Positions 17,799 through 27,190 are shown, counted from the stretch's first letter. The stretch is 64,000 nucleotides of DNA from an uncultured Alphaproteobacteria bacterium (GCA_943788635.1 CALSRA010000014.1:1-64000), one strand, 5' to 3'. Translations and numbers: made by a program. The notes: generated from the letters alone by a model not told the origin.

Positions 17799-17873
17799 GT
17801 GTCGCGCCGGATTGAGCGTGAAGCGATAATCATCGCCGCCAGAATTTTCAACGAAGTGCGCGAAATGGGATAG
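17799..17873 (+). pseudogene. C-terminal relic of a carboxymuconolactone decarboxylase-family gene
   Basis: Twenty-four codons plus stop, reading REAIIIAARIFNEVREMG at the end. This matches in place and order the C terminus of the intact CMD gene at 14454-14846 (REAMIIASEVFKEIREED). No upstream part of the domain is present, so it is a truncated leftover. Together with the preceding aminotransferase relic it marks a deletion or rearrangement scar. Confidence 0.55.
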
Positions 17874-18064
17874 CGCGGGGCCCGTCTGCCTGTTTTCCGT
17901 TTGATCCGCTTCCACAGCCAGACGAGGCCGGGCGACATGATCGACGTGGAATCCTGCATCGCGCATCGCGAACGATTTGCGGGCGCGGGCGCTGTTGGCG
18001 GCATTGCTTTTTATTCTAAAATATGCTATTATTCCTTTTTATGTTTTTTTGAGAGGGATGGTAT

Positions 18065-18679
18065 ATGGCTGAACTCAACGAGCGGCAAGAACTGTTCTGT
18101 CATTATTATGTTCGCAGGCCGGTCGGGAAAACCGCCGCCTTTCTGGCCGGGTACAAGTCGGGCAGCACCGCCGAGCAGGCGTGCCGGTTGCTGGCGCGGG
18201 CGGATATTCAGGAGCGGATCAACCAATTGCGCGCCGTAATCGTGGAACGGCAGTGCCGGAATGCGGATGCGGCGCTGGCCAAGCTGCACACGGCCTTTGA
18301 ACTGGCCATCGAAGACGGGCAGTACCACGCCGCCGTGCGCGCCGTGACCCTGCAGGTGCAGGTTGCCGGGCTGATGCCGGAACGCGGGACGGTGCCGGTC
18401 TCAGCGGATGCCGTGGTCGACGGCATTGTCGCGGCGGATGGAATGCGCGCGGTGGAGGTTGCGGCCGCCCGCGCCGGGGACGTGCCGGAAATTCCGGCCG
18501 AAACCGCGCCGCCGGTGTCCCCGATGTCAATCAATGTCAATGAATGTCAATCGTCAGACATTATTCCCGTGGTCACTTCCGTGGCCGCCCCGGCGGCCGG
18601 GGACAGGCGCGCCGCGGGTGGCGAGCCCGCCTCGATGCCAATAAAAGCCAACAAATGCCAACAAATGCCAATCTTCTGA
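18065..18679 (+). CDS. Terminase small subunit-like orphan protein with repeat-encoded tail
   Basis: 204 residues. Residues 1-105 resemble phage terminase small subunits (Terminase_2 type): ERQELFCHYYV, KTAAFLAGYKSGSTAEQACRLLARADIQERI form a helix-turn-helix that in phages binds packaging sites. The rest is Ala/Pro-rich and low complexity, and the last part is encoded by the 10-bp tandem repeats (SINVNECQ, ANKCQQMPIF). No other phage gene is near, so this is not a prophage. The upstream 45 bases are strikingly AT-rich, with TATGCTAT resembling a -10 box, and GAGAGGGATGGTAT supplies an RBS before ATG 18065. It probably belongs to a small dispersed element; see the sister site at 32638-32890. 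Confidence 0.6.
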   Translation: MAELNERQELFCHYYVRRPVGKTAAFLAGYKSGSTAEQACRLLARADIQERINQLRAVIVERQCRNADAALAKLHTAFELAIEDGQYHAAVRAVTLQVQVAGLMPERGTVPVSADAVVDGIVAADGMRAVEVAAARAGDVPEIPAETAPPVSPMSINVNECQSSDIIPVVTSVAAPAAGDRRAAGGEPASMPIKANKCQQMPIF

Positions 18680-18690
18680 CATTTGTTGGC
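18524..18690 (+). repeat. 10-bp tandem repeats (ATGYCAAYNA) ending in an 11-bp hairpin
   Basis: Three units ATGTCAATCA / ATGTCAATGA / ATGTCAATCG at 18524-18553, and four units at 18635-18674 (ATGCCAATAA, AAGCCAACAA, ATGCCAACAA, ATGCCAATCT), all exactly 10 bp apart. The last ones run into a perfect stem: GCCAACAAATG (18657-18667) pairs with CATTTGTTGGC (18680-18690) around a 12-base loop. The repeats overlap the 3' end of the terminase-like gene. A 10-bp spacing puts every unit on the same face of the helix. It is not a CRISPR array, since there are no unique spacers. Confidence 0.85.
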
Positions 18691-18724
18691 GCGGTTCCGC
18701 CTCCGCCCCGACCGGGTCTGCCGG

Positions 18725-20392
18725 TTACGCCTCGCCGTAATGGACCCGGCGATAGGCGCGTGACGGGATTTTGTCATCCGTGTGGATGTCCCACAGGGTG
18801 GCGATATTGGCGCTCTGGTGTTCGTCGAACAGCTTGGGGAATGCGCCCATCTGGTTGACCGTGGCGCCGCGCATGCCGAACCCGGTGGCGACGCCGGCCA
18901 GGTCGCCGCGGCCATGGACCGCCTGTCCGGCCTCGATTTCATGCGCCCGGAACTTGTGGAATTCCGCGCCGTAGCCGCCATCGTTCATGATGTTGATCAG
19001 CATCTTGATGCCCTGGCGGCGGATGGTTTCCAGCTCCTGAACATGCATCAGCAGGCTGCCATCGCCTTCGATCAGCGCGACCTTGCCGTCATTGCGCGCC
19101 GCTGCGATGCCGATGGCGGCGGGCAGGCCCGAACCGATGGCGCCGAAGTCGTTGACGACGTGCCATTTTTCCGCCGGACGACCGCTCATATGCGTCATGG
19201 CGATGGAGAAATAATGGCCGCCGCCGACAACGATGTCCCAGTCCTTGGGGATGACCTGATCGAGTTCCAGGATCATCTTGCGTGGGTCGACCATGTTCGG
19301 CTGGACCGGGTATTCCTTGCTGTCCGGGCTGTCACCCGCGATCTGCGCCGCCATGTCGCCGCTGCGGAATCCGGTGCGGGAAACACCGCGTTCATCCATG
19401 CGTTTGACGATGGCTTCCGCCGCCGCCTTCGCATCGGCGCGGATATGCAGGTCGGCGGTGCGCAGCCCCTGCCACAACCCGCGCGGGTTGATGTCGATCT
19501 GGGCGACCTGCGCGCCGGGATACAGATAGCCGCCTTCGGTCGTGTAGTGGCCAAGCCCCGCGCCGACGCCGATCACCAGGTCGGATTCGGCGAAGCGTTC
19601 GCGGGCAAAGTCGCTGGCAAAGGCGCCGGCGATATCCATCGCATAGGGGTTGCCGTCGAACAGGCCCTTGCCGAACAGCGAGGTCGCCAGCAGCGCGCCG
19701 GATTTCCTCGGCCAGCGTTTCCAGCGCGTCGCGCGCCCCCGGACCGGATGGCGCCCCGGCCACCGATGATGACCGGCTTTTCGGCTTCGGCGATCATGTC
19801 GATCAGCCGGTCGACGATAACCGGGTCGGGCAGGGGGCGCTGCGCTGTCGGCAGGATATCGGCGGAGGGCATGTAATCGGCCATATAGGGATATTCCTCG
19901 GCCTGCATGTCCATCGGGATACTCAGCACGACGGGTTTGCGTTCCATCTGCGCGATCTGGAAGGCTTCGCGCACGTTGTCCAGCAGCCGGTCAATGGATT
20001 TGACGCCAATGAAATGCGCACCGGTTGCCAGCGTCAGCGGGGCCATGTCGATCTGCTGCAGATACCAGGCGGATCGCATTGGCGCATCGCCGGCGAACAC
20101 GACCATCGGCACATTGCCCGCGCGCCGCGATGGTCAGTGCGGTCATGATCTGGGTAAAGCCCGGGCCACAGGTGGTGGATGCGACGCCGACCTTGCCGGT
20201 TGCGCGGGCATAGCCGTCGGCCATCGCGCAGGCACAATGCTCGTGCCGGGCATGGATGACGCGGACCCCGTAATTGTCGGCCATCTTTGCCGCCCAGTAC
20301 ATGTTGGCGTCGCCCATCAGGGCATAGACGATGTCGACGCCCTCCGCGACGAATGCCTGTGCCAGAACGTCGGTTACCTTGAGGTTTTCCAT
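18725..20392 (-). pseudogene. ThDP-dependent acetolactate synthase-like gene, broken by three +1 frameshifts
   Basis: Joined across frames the product is about 555 residues. The N-terminal part has LAQAFVAEGVDIVYALMGD and HARHEHCACAMADGYARATGK (the His/Glu region that activates ThDP); the middle has VVLSIPMDMQAEEYPYMADYM; the C-terminal part has EGDGSLLMHVQELETIRRQ, the GDG-type ThDP/Mg site. The frame is broken at about 20115-20122 (extra G on the coding strand), at the five-C run 19736-19740, and at about 19697-19702 (extra C). All three are single-base gains. Either a pseudogene or assembly errors. It sits 7 bases downstream of coxG on the same strand, suggesting an operon. Substrate unknown. 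Confidence 0.85.
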
Positions 20393-20399
20393 GCCTGAT

Positions 20400-21026
20400 T
20401 ATCCTTTCGAGCCGAATAGGCCGCTGAGCCATGATTTGAATGCCTTCCACAGAAGGCTGAAGGCGCTGAGTTCCCGGGCCTGCGCCGGGATAGGCGGGGG
20501 TGTTTGCGATGGCGGTGCCGTATCATCCGCCGCGGGTTCTGCTGCAGATTTCCGGTTCAACTGCCGCGGCGGGCGCGTCGCCCTGGCTGGCGACGAGATT
20601 GCTCAGGTTCGCCGAAAACTCGCCCAGCAATGCCCGTGCGACATGAACGCCGCCGGAATTGGCAAAAGTTTCCAGTGGCCCGGTCACGTTGAATTCGCCC
20701 TCGATGGAAAGCGTGGTTTCAGTCTCGCCGGTGACGGTCATCTTGCCGGATGCCAGCGCGCGGGATGCGCCGCGCTGGTCGATGCCGCGGCCTTCGACCG
20801 TGCATGTTTTCGTTGCGTCGTCGAACTTCAGCGCTGCTTCGCCCCGGAAGGTCGCGACGGTCGGGCCGAATTTGACGCGGATCGACCCGCGCCACATGGC
20901 GTCGTCCGAATTGGGCGCCAGTTCAGCGCCGGGAATGCAGGATGCGACCAGTGCCGGGTCCCGCAGCAGGGGCCAGACGGTGTCCGGCGATGCGGGGATG
21001 ACGGTTTCTTCGCTGAGGGAAATCAT
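20400..21026 (-). pseudogene. coxG: CoxG-family SRPBCC protein gene with one frameshift near its 3' end
   Basis: The first 168 codons encode a CoxG/SRPBCC domain: LSEETVIPASPDTVWPLLRDPALVASCIPGAEL, with the later GKMTVTGETETTLSIEGEF. CoxG proteins are linked to maturation or membrane anchoring of molybdenum CO dehydrogenase-type enzymes. After PEICSRTRGG the frame stops at 20523, but a +1 shift near 20545-20556 restores a normal tail: a Pro-rich linker (TPPPIPAQAREL) and a C-terminal amphipathic anchor (AFSLLWKAFKSWLSGLF) ending at a TAA at 20400-20402. So the original gene was about 208 codons. Start ATG 21024-21026. No cox or molybdenum hydroxylase genes are nearby. Confidence 0.82.
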
Positions 21027-21181
21027 GCTTTTGCATTTACCAGATTGAGGAGGGTGTCCCCTGCCAGCCCGCACGAAATCGCCCGTTCCCGGCAAGGATC
21101 AACAGAAGATGTGTTCTGCCTGCTGTTAGCGTAGCGGCAACGGTAGCCGGCAACAATACCGGCCGGATCTGCGATGCGTGG

Positions 21182-22192
21182 TCAGCCGCCGAGGCCGAAT
21201 TCCTGCGCCAGCAACGCATAGGAATGCCTGCGCGGCGCCAGATCGTAGGTCCAGGTCAGGACAACGACTTCATCGATGCCCAGTTCCGATGCCAGGGCGC
21301 GCAACCGGTCGCCAACCGACTTTGCCGTGCCGACAAAAGCGCCGCGTTTCATCATTTCAACGCGGCCGCGCTCCGCCGAGGAATAGGCGGTGTCCAGGTT
21401 GTCGTCGGGCGGATCGATTGGCTGCAGGATACCCCGGTCCCGCGCGAGGCGGGATCGCGCGCGCGAGGTGAACAGCCTGTCGGCTTCTTCTTCGGTATCG
21501 GCGACCAGCGCCCAGACGCAGATATTGGCAAGCGGTTCAGGATGGGCCTCGCTGGGCTGGTAGTGGCGGCGGTATATGTCGATTGCCTGCGCGACGCCGC
21601 GCCCTTCCGTGATGAAATGCGCAAAACTGTACGGCAGGCCGAAATGGGCGGCGACCTGTGCGCCATAATCCGAGGTGCCCAGCATCCAGACATCCGGCGA
21701 CGTGTCACCCAGCGGATGCGCCTTGATTTCACGGAAAGCATGTCCGTCAGGAAGGGCCGTGCCGGTGACCCAGGCCATGAGTTCCTGAACCTGCTGCGGG
21801 AATTCCGCCGAGGCCGTGTTGGCATTCGGGTTCAATGCGAAAGCGGTGCGTCCATCCGATCCCGGTGCGCGACCGACGCCAAGGTCGATGCGTCCCGGCG
21901 CCAGCGCATCGAGTACCCGGAACTGTTCCGCGACCTTCAGCGAGGCGTAATGCGGCAGCATGACACCCGCGCTGCCGATCCGGATTTTTTCGGTCTGCGC
22001 CGCGATTGCCGCCATCAGAACTTCCGGCGCTGTTCCGACAATGCTCGGGTGACTGTGGTGCTCGGAAACCCAGAAACGGTGATATCCCAGCGTTTCGCAG
22101 TACTTCGCCAGTTCCAGCGTATCCCGGATGGAGTCGGCATGCGGCCGCCCCGACATGGCGACGGACTGGTCGAGAACGGACAAACGCTGCAT
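21182..22192 (-). CDS. LLM-class flavin-dependent oxidoreductase (MsnO8-type)
   Basis: 336 residues, luciferase-like TIM barrel. The N terminus LSVLDQSVAMSGR and WVSEHHSHPSIVGTAPEVL are hallmarks of the 'luciferase family oxidoreductase, group 1' (MsnO8) subgroup; GAGVMLPHYASLKVAEQF-like sequence (SAGVMLPHYASLKVAEQF) and LDALAPGRIDLGVGRAPGSD are also typical. FMN-type use is expected from the subgroup. Start: ATG 22190-22192 with AAGGAG; an upstream in-frame ATG would add 113 unlike residues. It stands alone and diverges from the EamA transporter gene. Confidence 0.9.
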   Translation of the reverse strand: MQRLSVLDQSVAMSGRPHADSIRDTLELAKYCETLGYHRFWVSEHHSHPSIVGTAPEVLMAAIAAQTEKIRIGSAGVMLPHYASLKVAEQFRVLDALAPGRIDLGVGRAPGSDGRTAFALNPNANTASAEFPQQVQELMAWVTGTALPDGHAFREIKAHPLGDTSPDVWMLGTSDYGAQVAAHFGLPYSFAHFITEGRGVAQAIDIYRRHYQPSEAHPEPLANICVWALVADTEEEADRLFTSRARSRLARDRGILQPIDPPDDNLDTAYSSAERGRVEMMKRGAFVGTAKSVGDRLRALASELGIDEVVVLTWTYDLAPRRHSYALLAQEFGLGG

Positions 22193-22400
22193 CGGGTACT
22201 CCTTGAACCGCTTACCATCAGATATTGTGGCGCGGCCTGTTATAGTCCTGTAGCCGCAATAGGAAAAATTCAGATATGCCGGATAGTAGAATCTATTGCC
22301 ATGCCAAACGCTAGTGAGCCAGATGCGATAGGGTCCGTCGTGCGGAAATTCCCGAGTTCGAACAAGCGGAGGGGCGCGATAAGCCAGTGTTGTCAGGCGT

Positions 22401-23300
22401 ATGAAGACCAAATCCCCCATTGATCGCCGCATCCTGCTGGGCCTGTTGCTTGGCTTTGTCGCGGTTGCGTCGTTCAGCCTGACCCTGCCGATGACGCGGC
22501 TGGCGGTTTCGGCGATGGATGCCGGCACCATCGCGGTATGGCGCGGCGTGATTGCGGGCGTGATCGCGCTGGTTGTGCTTCTGGCTTTCTATCGTCGGTG
22601 GCCGGGCTGGGCCAATGTCCGGCGGTTGCTGGTCGGCGGCATCGGCATCGTCATCGGGTTTCCGCTGTTCATCACTCTGGCGATGCAGACAGTGCCGTCG
22701 TCGCATGGCGCCATCGTCGTCGGGTTGCTGCCGATCTCTACAGCGGTGGTCAGCATTTTTGTGACATCCGAGCGGCCGTCGAAATCATTCTGGTTGTCGA
22801 GTGCGCTGGGAACATTGGTCATCATGACCTTTATCCTGCTGCAGGCGGATGGCGGGCTGGCGCTGGGGCATTTGTATCTCCTTTTGGCAATTGCCTCGGC
22901 CGCGGGCGGCTACGCTATCGGCGGCGACGTCGCGAAGGATATCGGTGGCTTGCGTGTGACTGTCTGGATGATGGCGCTGTATGCGCCTGTCATGGGCGTT
23001 GCCGCGTTTTTCGTGGCGCCGGTGCCATGGACGGCGGCGCCCGCCGCTGTCTATGCGTTCTTATACCTTGCGCTGGTCAGCCAGTTTTTCGGGTTTTTCG
23101 CGTGGTATGCCGGGCTTTCAATGGGGGGAGTCGCCCGGGTCAGCCAGGTGCAGTTGCTGCAGGTTTTCATGACTCTGATCGCTTCGCATTTCCTGCTGGC
23201 CGAAGTGTTGAGTGGCGATCTGTTGCTGTTTGCGGCGCTTGTGGCCCTGTGCGTTGCCGCCTGTGCCCGGGGACGTTCGAAATCCTTGCCGCGCCGTTGA
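22401..23300 (+). CDS. EamA/DMT-superfamily permease
   Basis: 299 residues, almost entirely hydrophobic, with about ten predicted membrane helices in two EamA repeats (first repeat begins LLLGFVAVASFSLTLPMTRLA; second begins LYLLLAIASAAGGYAIGGD). Drug/metabolite transporters of this family move amino acids, metabolites or drugs across the inner membrane; the substrate cannot be read from sequence. The C terminus is basic (RGRSKSLPRR), consistent with a cytoplasmic end. ATG 22401 is the chosen start, although its RBS is weak. Confidence 0.9.
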   Translation: MKTKSPIDRRILLGLLLGFVAVASFSLTLPMTRLAVSAMDAGTIAVWRGVIAGVIALVVLLAFYRRWPGWANVRRLLVGGIGIVIGFPLFITLAMQTVPSSHGAIVVGLLPISTAVVSIFVTSERPSKSFWLSSALGTLVIMTFILLQADGGLALGHLYLLLAIASAAGGYAIGGDVAKDIGGLRVTVWMMALYAPVMGVAAFFVAPVPWTAAPAAVYAFLYLALVSQFFGFFAWYAGLSMGGVARVSQVQLLQVFMTLIASHFLLAEVLSGDLLLFAALVALCVAACARGRSKSLPRR

Positions 23301-23365
23301 GGGGATGCGCGCATTGATCTATAGTGCAGCACCGTTTCCGTCCCGGTTGCAGGAAGACTGACGCC

Positions 23366-24368
23366 TTGCCGCATACCCTCCTCGTCGCAGGCGCCGCCGG
23401 GTTTATTGGCGCCAATTTCGCGCACCATATGGTGGCGCTTGGGCATCAGGTCGTCAGTCTGGACAAACTGACCTATGCGGGCAATCTGGAGAACCTGGCA
23501 TCCCTGACCGGCCATGACCGGCACCGTTTTCAGGAAGGGTCGATCAACGACTCGGCGTTGCTGCGCGATCTGCTGCACCGCCACCGGCCGGATCATGTCG
23601 TCAATTTTGCGGCAGAGAGCCATGTCGACCGGTCTATCGACGGCCCGGCTGCGTTTATCGATACCAATATTGCGGGCCTGTTTACGCTTCTGGAATGTGT
23701 CCGTGATTATTGCGATGCGTTGCCGGATTCCGGTCGTGCCGCTTTCCGGTTCCTGCAGGTCTCGACGGATGAAGTATACGGCTCTATCGCCGACGGCGCA
23801 TTCACAGAGGACAGCCCCTTCCGACCGAATTCACCATATGCTGCATCCAAAGCGGCCGGCGATGGCCTCGTCCGGTCCTATAACCGCACCTATGGCGTGC
23901 CGACGCTGATTTCAAAGGCGCTGGCCGGGCAGCCATTGCCGGTTTATGGCGATGGAGCGAACGAACGCGACTGGTTGTTCGTCGGCGATCATTGCACGGC
24001 GCTGGAGGCATTGCTCCGCGGCGGTGAACCGGGTGAAACCTATAATGTCGGCAGTGGCGAGAGCATTTCGAATATCGCTCTTGTCGAGCGGCTTTGTGAT
24101 CTGCTGACGGACATCCGGCCCCCCGCCAAGGGGGGCGTATCGTGACCTGATCGCCTTTGTCGAGGACCGCCCGGGGCATGATCGCCGCTATGCGATCGAC
24201 CATTCTCGGATCTCCGGGGCGCTTGGCTGGCGACCTGACACGTCGCTTGATGACGGGCTTCGCCTGACGGTCGAATGGTATCTGGCCAACGAGAGGTGGC
24301 TGGACAATATCCGCACAGGGCGTTACGCCGGGGAACGGCTGGGGCATGGCCGAAACGCAGCAGGATAA
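23366..24368 (+). pseudogene. rfbB: dTDP-glucose 4,6-dehydratase gene with in-frame deletion and a frameshift
   Basis: RmlB of the dTDP-rhamnose/deoxysugar pathway. TTG start at 23366 with AGGAAG upstream. The NAD motif GAAGFIGANFAHHM, catalytic STDEVYG and YAASKA are present. Two faults are seen. First, after RTYGVPTLIS the chain jumps straight to KALAGQPLPVYGDG: the conserved NNYGP...FPEKLIP block (about 20-25 residues) is absent, in frame. Second, a six-G run at 24130-24135 carries one base too many, so the frame stops at 24145, whereas the +1 frame continues [19 protein letters not shown], then [11 protein letters not shown], to a TAA at 24366-24368. Followed 4 bases later by rfbA. Confidence 0.88.
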
Positions 24369-24372
24369 GGGC

Positions 24373-25257
24373 ATGAAGCGCAAAGGAATCGTTCTTGCCG
24401 GTGGCTCGGGCACGCGGCTGTATCCGATGACCCGGTCAGTCAGCAAACAGATGCTGCCGATCTACGACAAACCGATGATTTATTATTCCCTGTCCGTGCC
24501 GATGCTGGCCGGTATCCAGGATATCCTGATCATTTCAACACCGCGTGACCTGCCCGGCTTTCAGGAACTTCTGGGTGATGGTTCGGAATTCGGCATTTCG
24601 CTGTCCTATGCGGAGCAACCGGCACCGGAAGGAATCGCGCAGGCCTACCTTATTGCTGAATCCTTTCTTGCCGGGGCGCCGGTGGCGCTCGTGCTGGGCG
24701 ATAATCTGTTCTTTGGGCAGGGGCTTCCCGGATTGCTGCGTCGGGCGTCGGCGCGGGCGGAAGGTGCGGTTATTTTCGGGTATTCGGTCAAGGATGCGGG
24801 ACGATATGGCGTTGCTGAAATCGATGCCGACGGCAAGGTACTGTCACTGGAGGAAAAGCCGGTTTCGCCCAAGTCGAACCTTGCCGTTACCGGATTGTAT
24901 TTCCACGACAATGATGCGGTTGAAATTGCCCGTTCATTGAAGCCGTCGGCGCGGGGCGAATTGGAAATCACCGATCTGAACCGCCGGTATCTCGAAGCCG
25001 GAACGCTGGATCTCGAAGTCTTCGGACGGGGCTATGCGTGGCTGGATACCGGTACGCCCGATGCGTTGCTGGATGCGGGGGAATTCATCGCGGCCATTGA
25101 ACGCCGGCAGTCACTGAAAGTCGCGTGTCTGGAAGAAATCGCGTGGCGCAATAAGTGGATAAGCGACGATGAACTGTATCGCGCTGCCGGTCGATTGAAA
25201 GGCTCTGAATACGCCGGGTATCTGCTTGGTCTGACTGGGGATGGCAGGGCGCCATGA
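24373..25257 (+). CDS. rfbA: Glucose-1-phosphate thymidylyltransferase
   Basis: 294 residues, RmlA: makes dTDP-glucose from glucose-1-phosphate and dTTP, the first step of dTDP-deoxysugar synthesis. The nucleotide motif GGSGTRLYPMTRSVSKQMLP is at residues 10-29, the metal Asp in LVLGDNLFFGQG, EEKP near 160, and the allosteric-end YAWLDTGTPDALLDAGEFI. Start: ATG 24373 after AGGATAAGG. Middle gene of rfbB-rfbA-rfbC; its stop overlaps the rfbC start by ATGA (25254-25257). Intact, unlike rfbB. Confidence 0.95.
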   Translation: MKRKGIVLAGGSGTRLYPMTRSVSKQMLPIYDKPMIYYSLSVPMLAGIQDILIISTPRDLPGFQELLGDGSEFGISLSYAEQPAPEGIAQAYLIAESFLAGAPVALVLGDNLFFGQGLPGLLRRASARAEGAVIFGYSVKDAGRYGVAEIDADGKVLSLEEKPVSPKSNLAVTGLYFHDNDAVEIARSLKPSARGELEITDLNRRYLEAGTLDLEVFGRGYAWLDTGTPDALLDAGEFIAAIERRQSLKVACLEEIAWRNKWISDDELYRAAGRLKGSEYAGYLLGLTGDGRAP

Positions 25258-25808
25258 AGGTCACTGAAACCGATGTGCCGGGCGTGAAGGTCTTCGAGCC
25301 GAATGTCCATGAGGACGGTCGCGGGTTTTTCTTCGAGCTGTGGAACGGGGCGCGTTACAGCGAAGCCGGGCTGGCCGATGCATTTGTGCAGGACAATGTT
25401 TCACGCTCGGTTCGCGGTACTCTGCGTGGTCTGCATTTTCAGTATCCGACGCAGCAGGGAAAACTGGTCACAGTGCTGTCGGGCTCGATCTTTGACGTAG
25501 CCGTGGATGTCCGTCGCGGCAGTCCGCATTTTGGCCAATGGGTCGGTGTCGACATCTCCGACCGGGACCGCAAGCAGCTTTGGGTGCCGCGCGGTTTCGC
25601 GCATGGATTCCTAGTGACGAGCGACAGCGCCGATGTGCTGTACAAGGTCGATGACGCCTATTGTCCGGCTGAAGAATTCGCCATCGCCTGGGACGACCCG
25701 GCGCTGGGAATTGATTGGCCGGCGCCGGTGCTGCATCTCAGCGATCGCGATCGTGTCGCCCCTCGACTTGCCGATGCGACCGATTTACCGGTCTTCGACG
25801 GAAACTGA
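25254..25808 (+). CDS. rfbC: dTDP-4-dehydrorhamnose 3,5-epimerase
   Basis: 184 residues, RmlC cupin. Conserved segments: DGRGFFFELWN, VQDNVSRSVRGTLRGLHFQ (catalytic His), GKLVTVLSGSIFDVAVDVR (Asp) and LWVPRGFAHGFLV. It epimerises C3 and C5 of dTDP-4-keto-6-deoxyglucose. Translationally coupled to rfbA by a 4-base overlap. No rfbD (reductase) follows; the next gene is convergent and begins its stop codon one base after this stop, so the pathway must be completed elsewhere or diverted to another deoxysugar. Confidence 0.95.
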   Translation: MKVTETDVPGVKVFEPNVHEDGRGFFFELWNGARYSEAGLADAFVQDNVSRSVRGTLRGLHFQYPTQQGKLVTVLSGSIFDVAVDVRRGSPHFGQWVGVDISDRDRKQLWVPRGFAHGFLVTSDSADVLYKVDDAYCPAEEFAIAWDDPALGIDWPAPVLHLSDRDRVAPRLADATDLPVFDGN

Positions 25809-26815
25809 TTACTGTTTTTTCCGTGCAGCGGCCTGGGCGGTGAAGTGGCCTGCCAGCGACGCCGCCAGCATCAGCAGCATGAAGCACGCTGTCAGAACAA
25901 AGATCATGCGCGGCGCGCCCTGATCCATGACCTATCCGAACAGCAGTGGCGAAATGGAACTGCCGATGCTGAGCCCGACTGAAACGAAACCGAACACCTT
26001 GCCGCTCTGTCCCGGTGGGGTGGCGGCGCGGACCATCATGTCGCGCGCCGGGCGGGTCACGCCCTGCGCCAGCCCGGCAATGGCGAGGATGCCGAACAGC
26101 ATGATGACCGACAGGTCCATGAAGGCCGGCAGGATGATAAAGCCCGCAGCGATGACCACGGCGATCATCATCGTCATTTCCTGCCGCTTGACCCGGTCCG
26201 CCAGCGGCCCGCCAAGCAGCACACCGAAGGAACTGGCGAACAGGAACACGGTCAGCGCCATGGTGGCCCCCGCCAGGGTAATGTCCTGGGTTTCGATCAG
26301 GCTGGTGATGGCGAAGGCCTGCATGCCGCCGCCCGCTAGCGAGATCGCAACGAAGAAGGCGAAGAACAGCAGCATCGCCGGGCTCATCAGCAGCTTCATG
26401 CCGGTCGCCTGTTTTTCGCTCGCGGGCGCATCGCGCGTGTTACCGGTGTCATCCACCAGAAGGCGGCTCTGGCTCGCCATGATGGCCGCGATAACCAGCC
26501 CGGCGACCCCGGCCGCGATCAGTGCCGAGCGCCAGTCCCACATCGCGGCCAGGGTACCCATGACGACGGGGGCGAAGCCGCCACCGAATTCGCCGCTGAA
26601 CGTATGCAGGCTGAAGGCACGGCCGAGTTTGCCTTCGCTGATCGCGCCGGACATGACCGCATAATCCGCCGGGTGAATGACACTGTTGCCCAGCCCTGCC
26701 AGCACGGCGAGAATCAGGATTGCCTCGTAGTCTAACGTCAGCACCTTTGGGACATATTGAGGTGTTTGCATAACGGAGGATTTCTGGCTCATCGTAGTGA
26801 CCGAAGGGAACGAAG

Positions 26816-27190
26816 ATGAGACAGAAATCCATGAGCAAGAAAGCCCCAGCCGATCAGGCTGTCCGTGATATCCGGCGTAAGACGCGCAAGCAGTATTCGT
26901 CGGAAGAGAAGATCCGCATTGTCCTTGAAGGGCTGCGGGGCGAGGAAAGTATCTCTGCCCTATGCCGCCGGGAAGGCATCGCTGAGAGCTTGTATTACAG
27001 CTGGTCGAAAGAGTTCCTGGAAGCGGGCAAGAAGCGACTGGCGGGCGACACGGCGCGCCAGGCAAACACAGGTGAGGTCAAGACCCTGAAGCGCGAGATG
27101 CGCGACATGAAGGAACTGGTCGCCGAACTGTCCTTGGAGAATCGCCTGCTCAAAAAAAGCATGATCGGGGATGGGGGCGACGAGGAATGA
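26816..27190 (+). CDS. IS3-family transposase OrfA
   Basis: 124 residues. Helix-turn-helix region KQYSSEEKIRIVLEGLRGEESISALCRREGIAESLYYSWSKEFL, then a leucine-zipper-like coiled coil (VKTLKREMRDMKELVAELSLENRLLKKS). It binds the terminal repeats. An A7 run at 27152-27158 followed by G lies near the end; after a -1 shift there the frame stays open straight into orfB, as expected for the programmed OrfAB fusion of this family. AAGGGAACGAAG precedes ATG 26816. Confidence 0.92.
   Translation: MRQKSMSKKAPADQAVRDIRRKTRKQYSSEEKIRIVLEGLRGEESISALCRREGIAESLYYSWSKEFLEAGKKRLAGDTARQANTGEVKTLKREMRDMKELVAELSLENRLLKKSMIGDGGDEE

Noticed and set aside
18065..18679. A prophage
   Set aside because: Only a terminase-small-subunit-like protein is present; no portal, capsid, tail, integrase or lysis gene follows.
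18524..18690. The short repeats as a CRISPR array
   Set aside because: Units are 10 bp without unique spacers and there are no cas genes.
18782..19876. 364-codon plus-strand frame over the ThDP pseudogene
   Set aside because: Antisense to sequence with clear ThDP motifs; low-complexity composition and no RBS.
23324..23365. ATG at 23324 as the start of rfbB
   Set aside because: The sequence it adds is unlike the family and the TTG at 23366 has AGGAAG in the right place and begins the NAD-binding strand directly.
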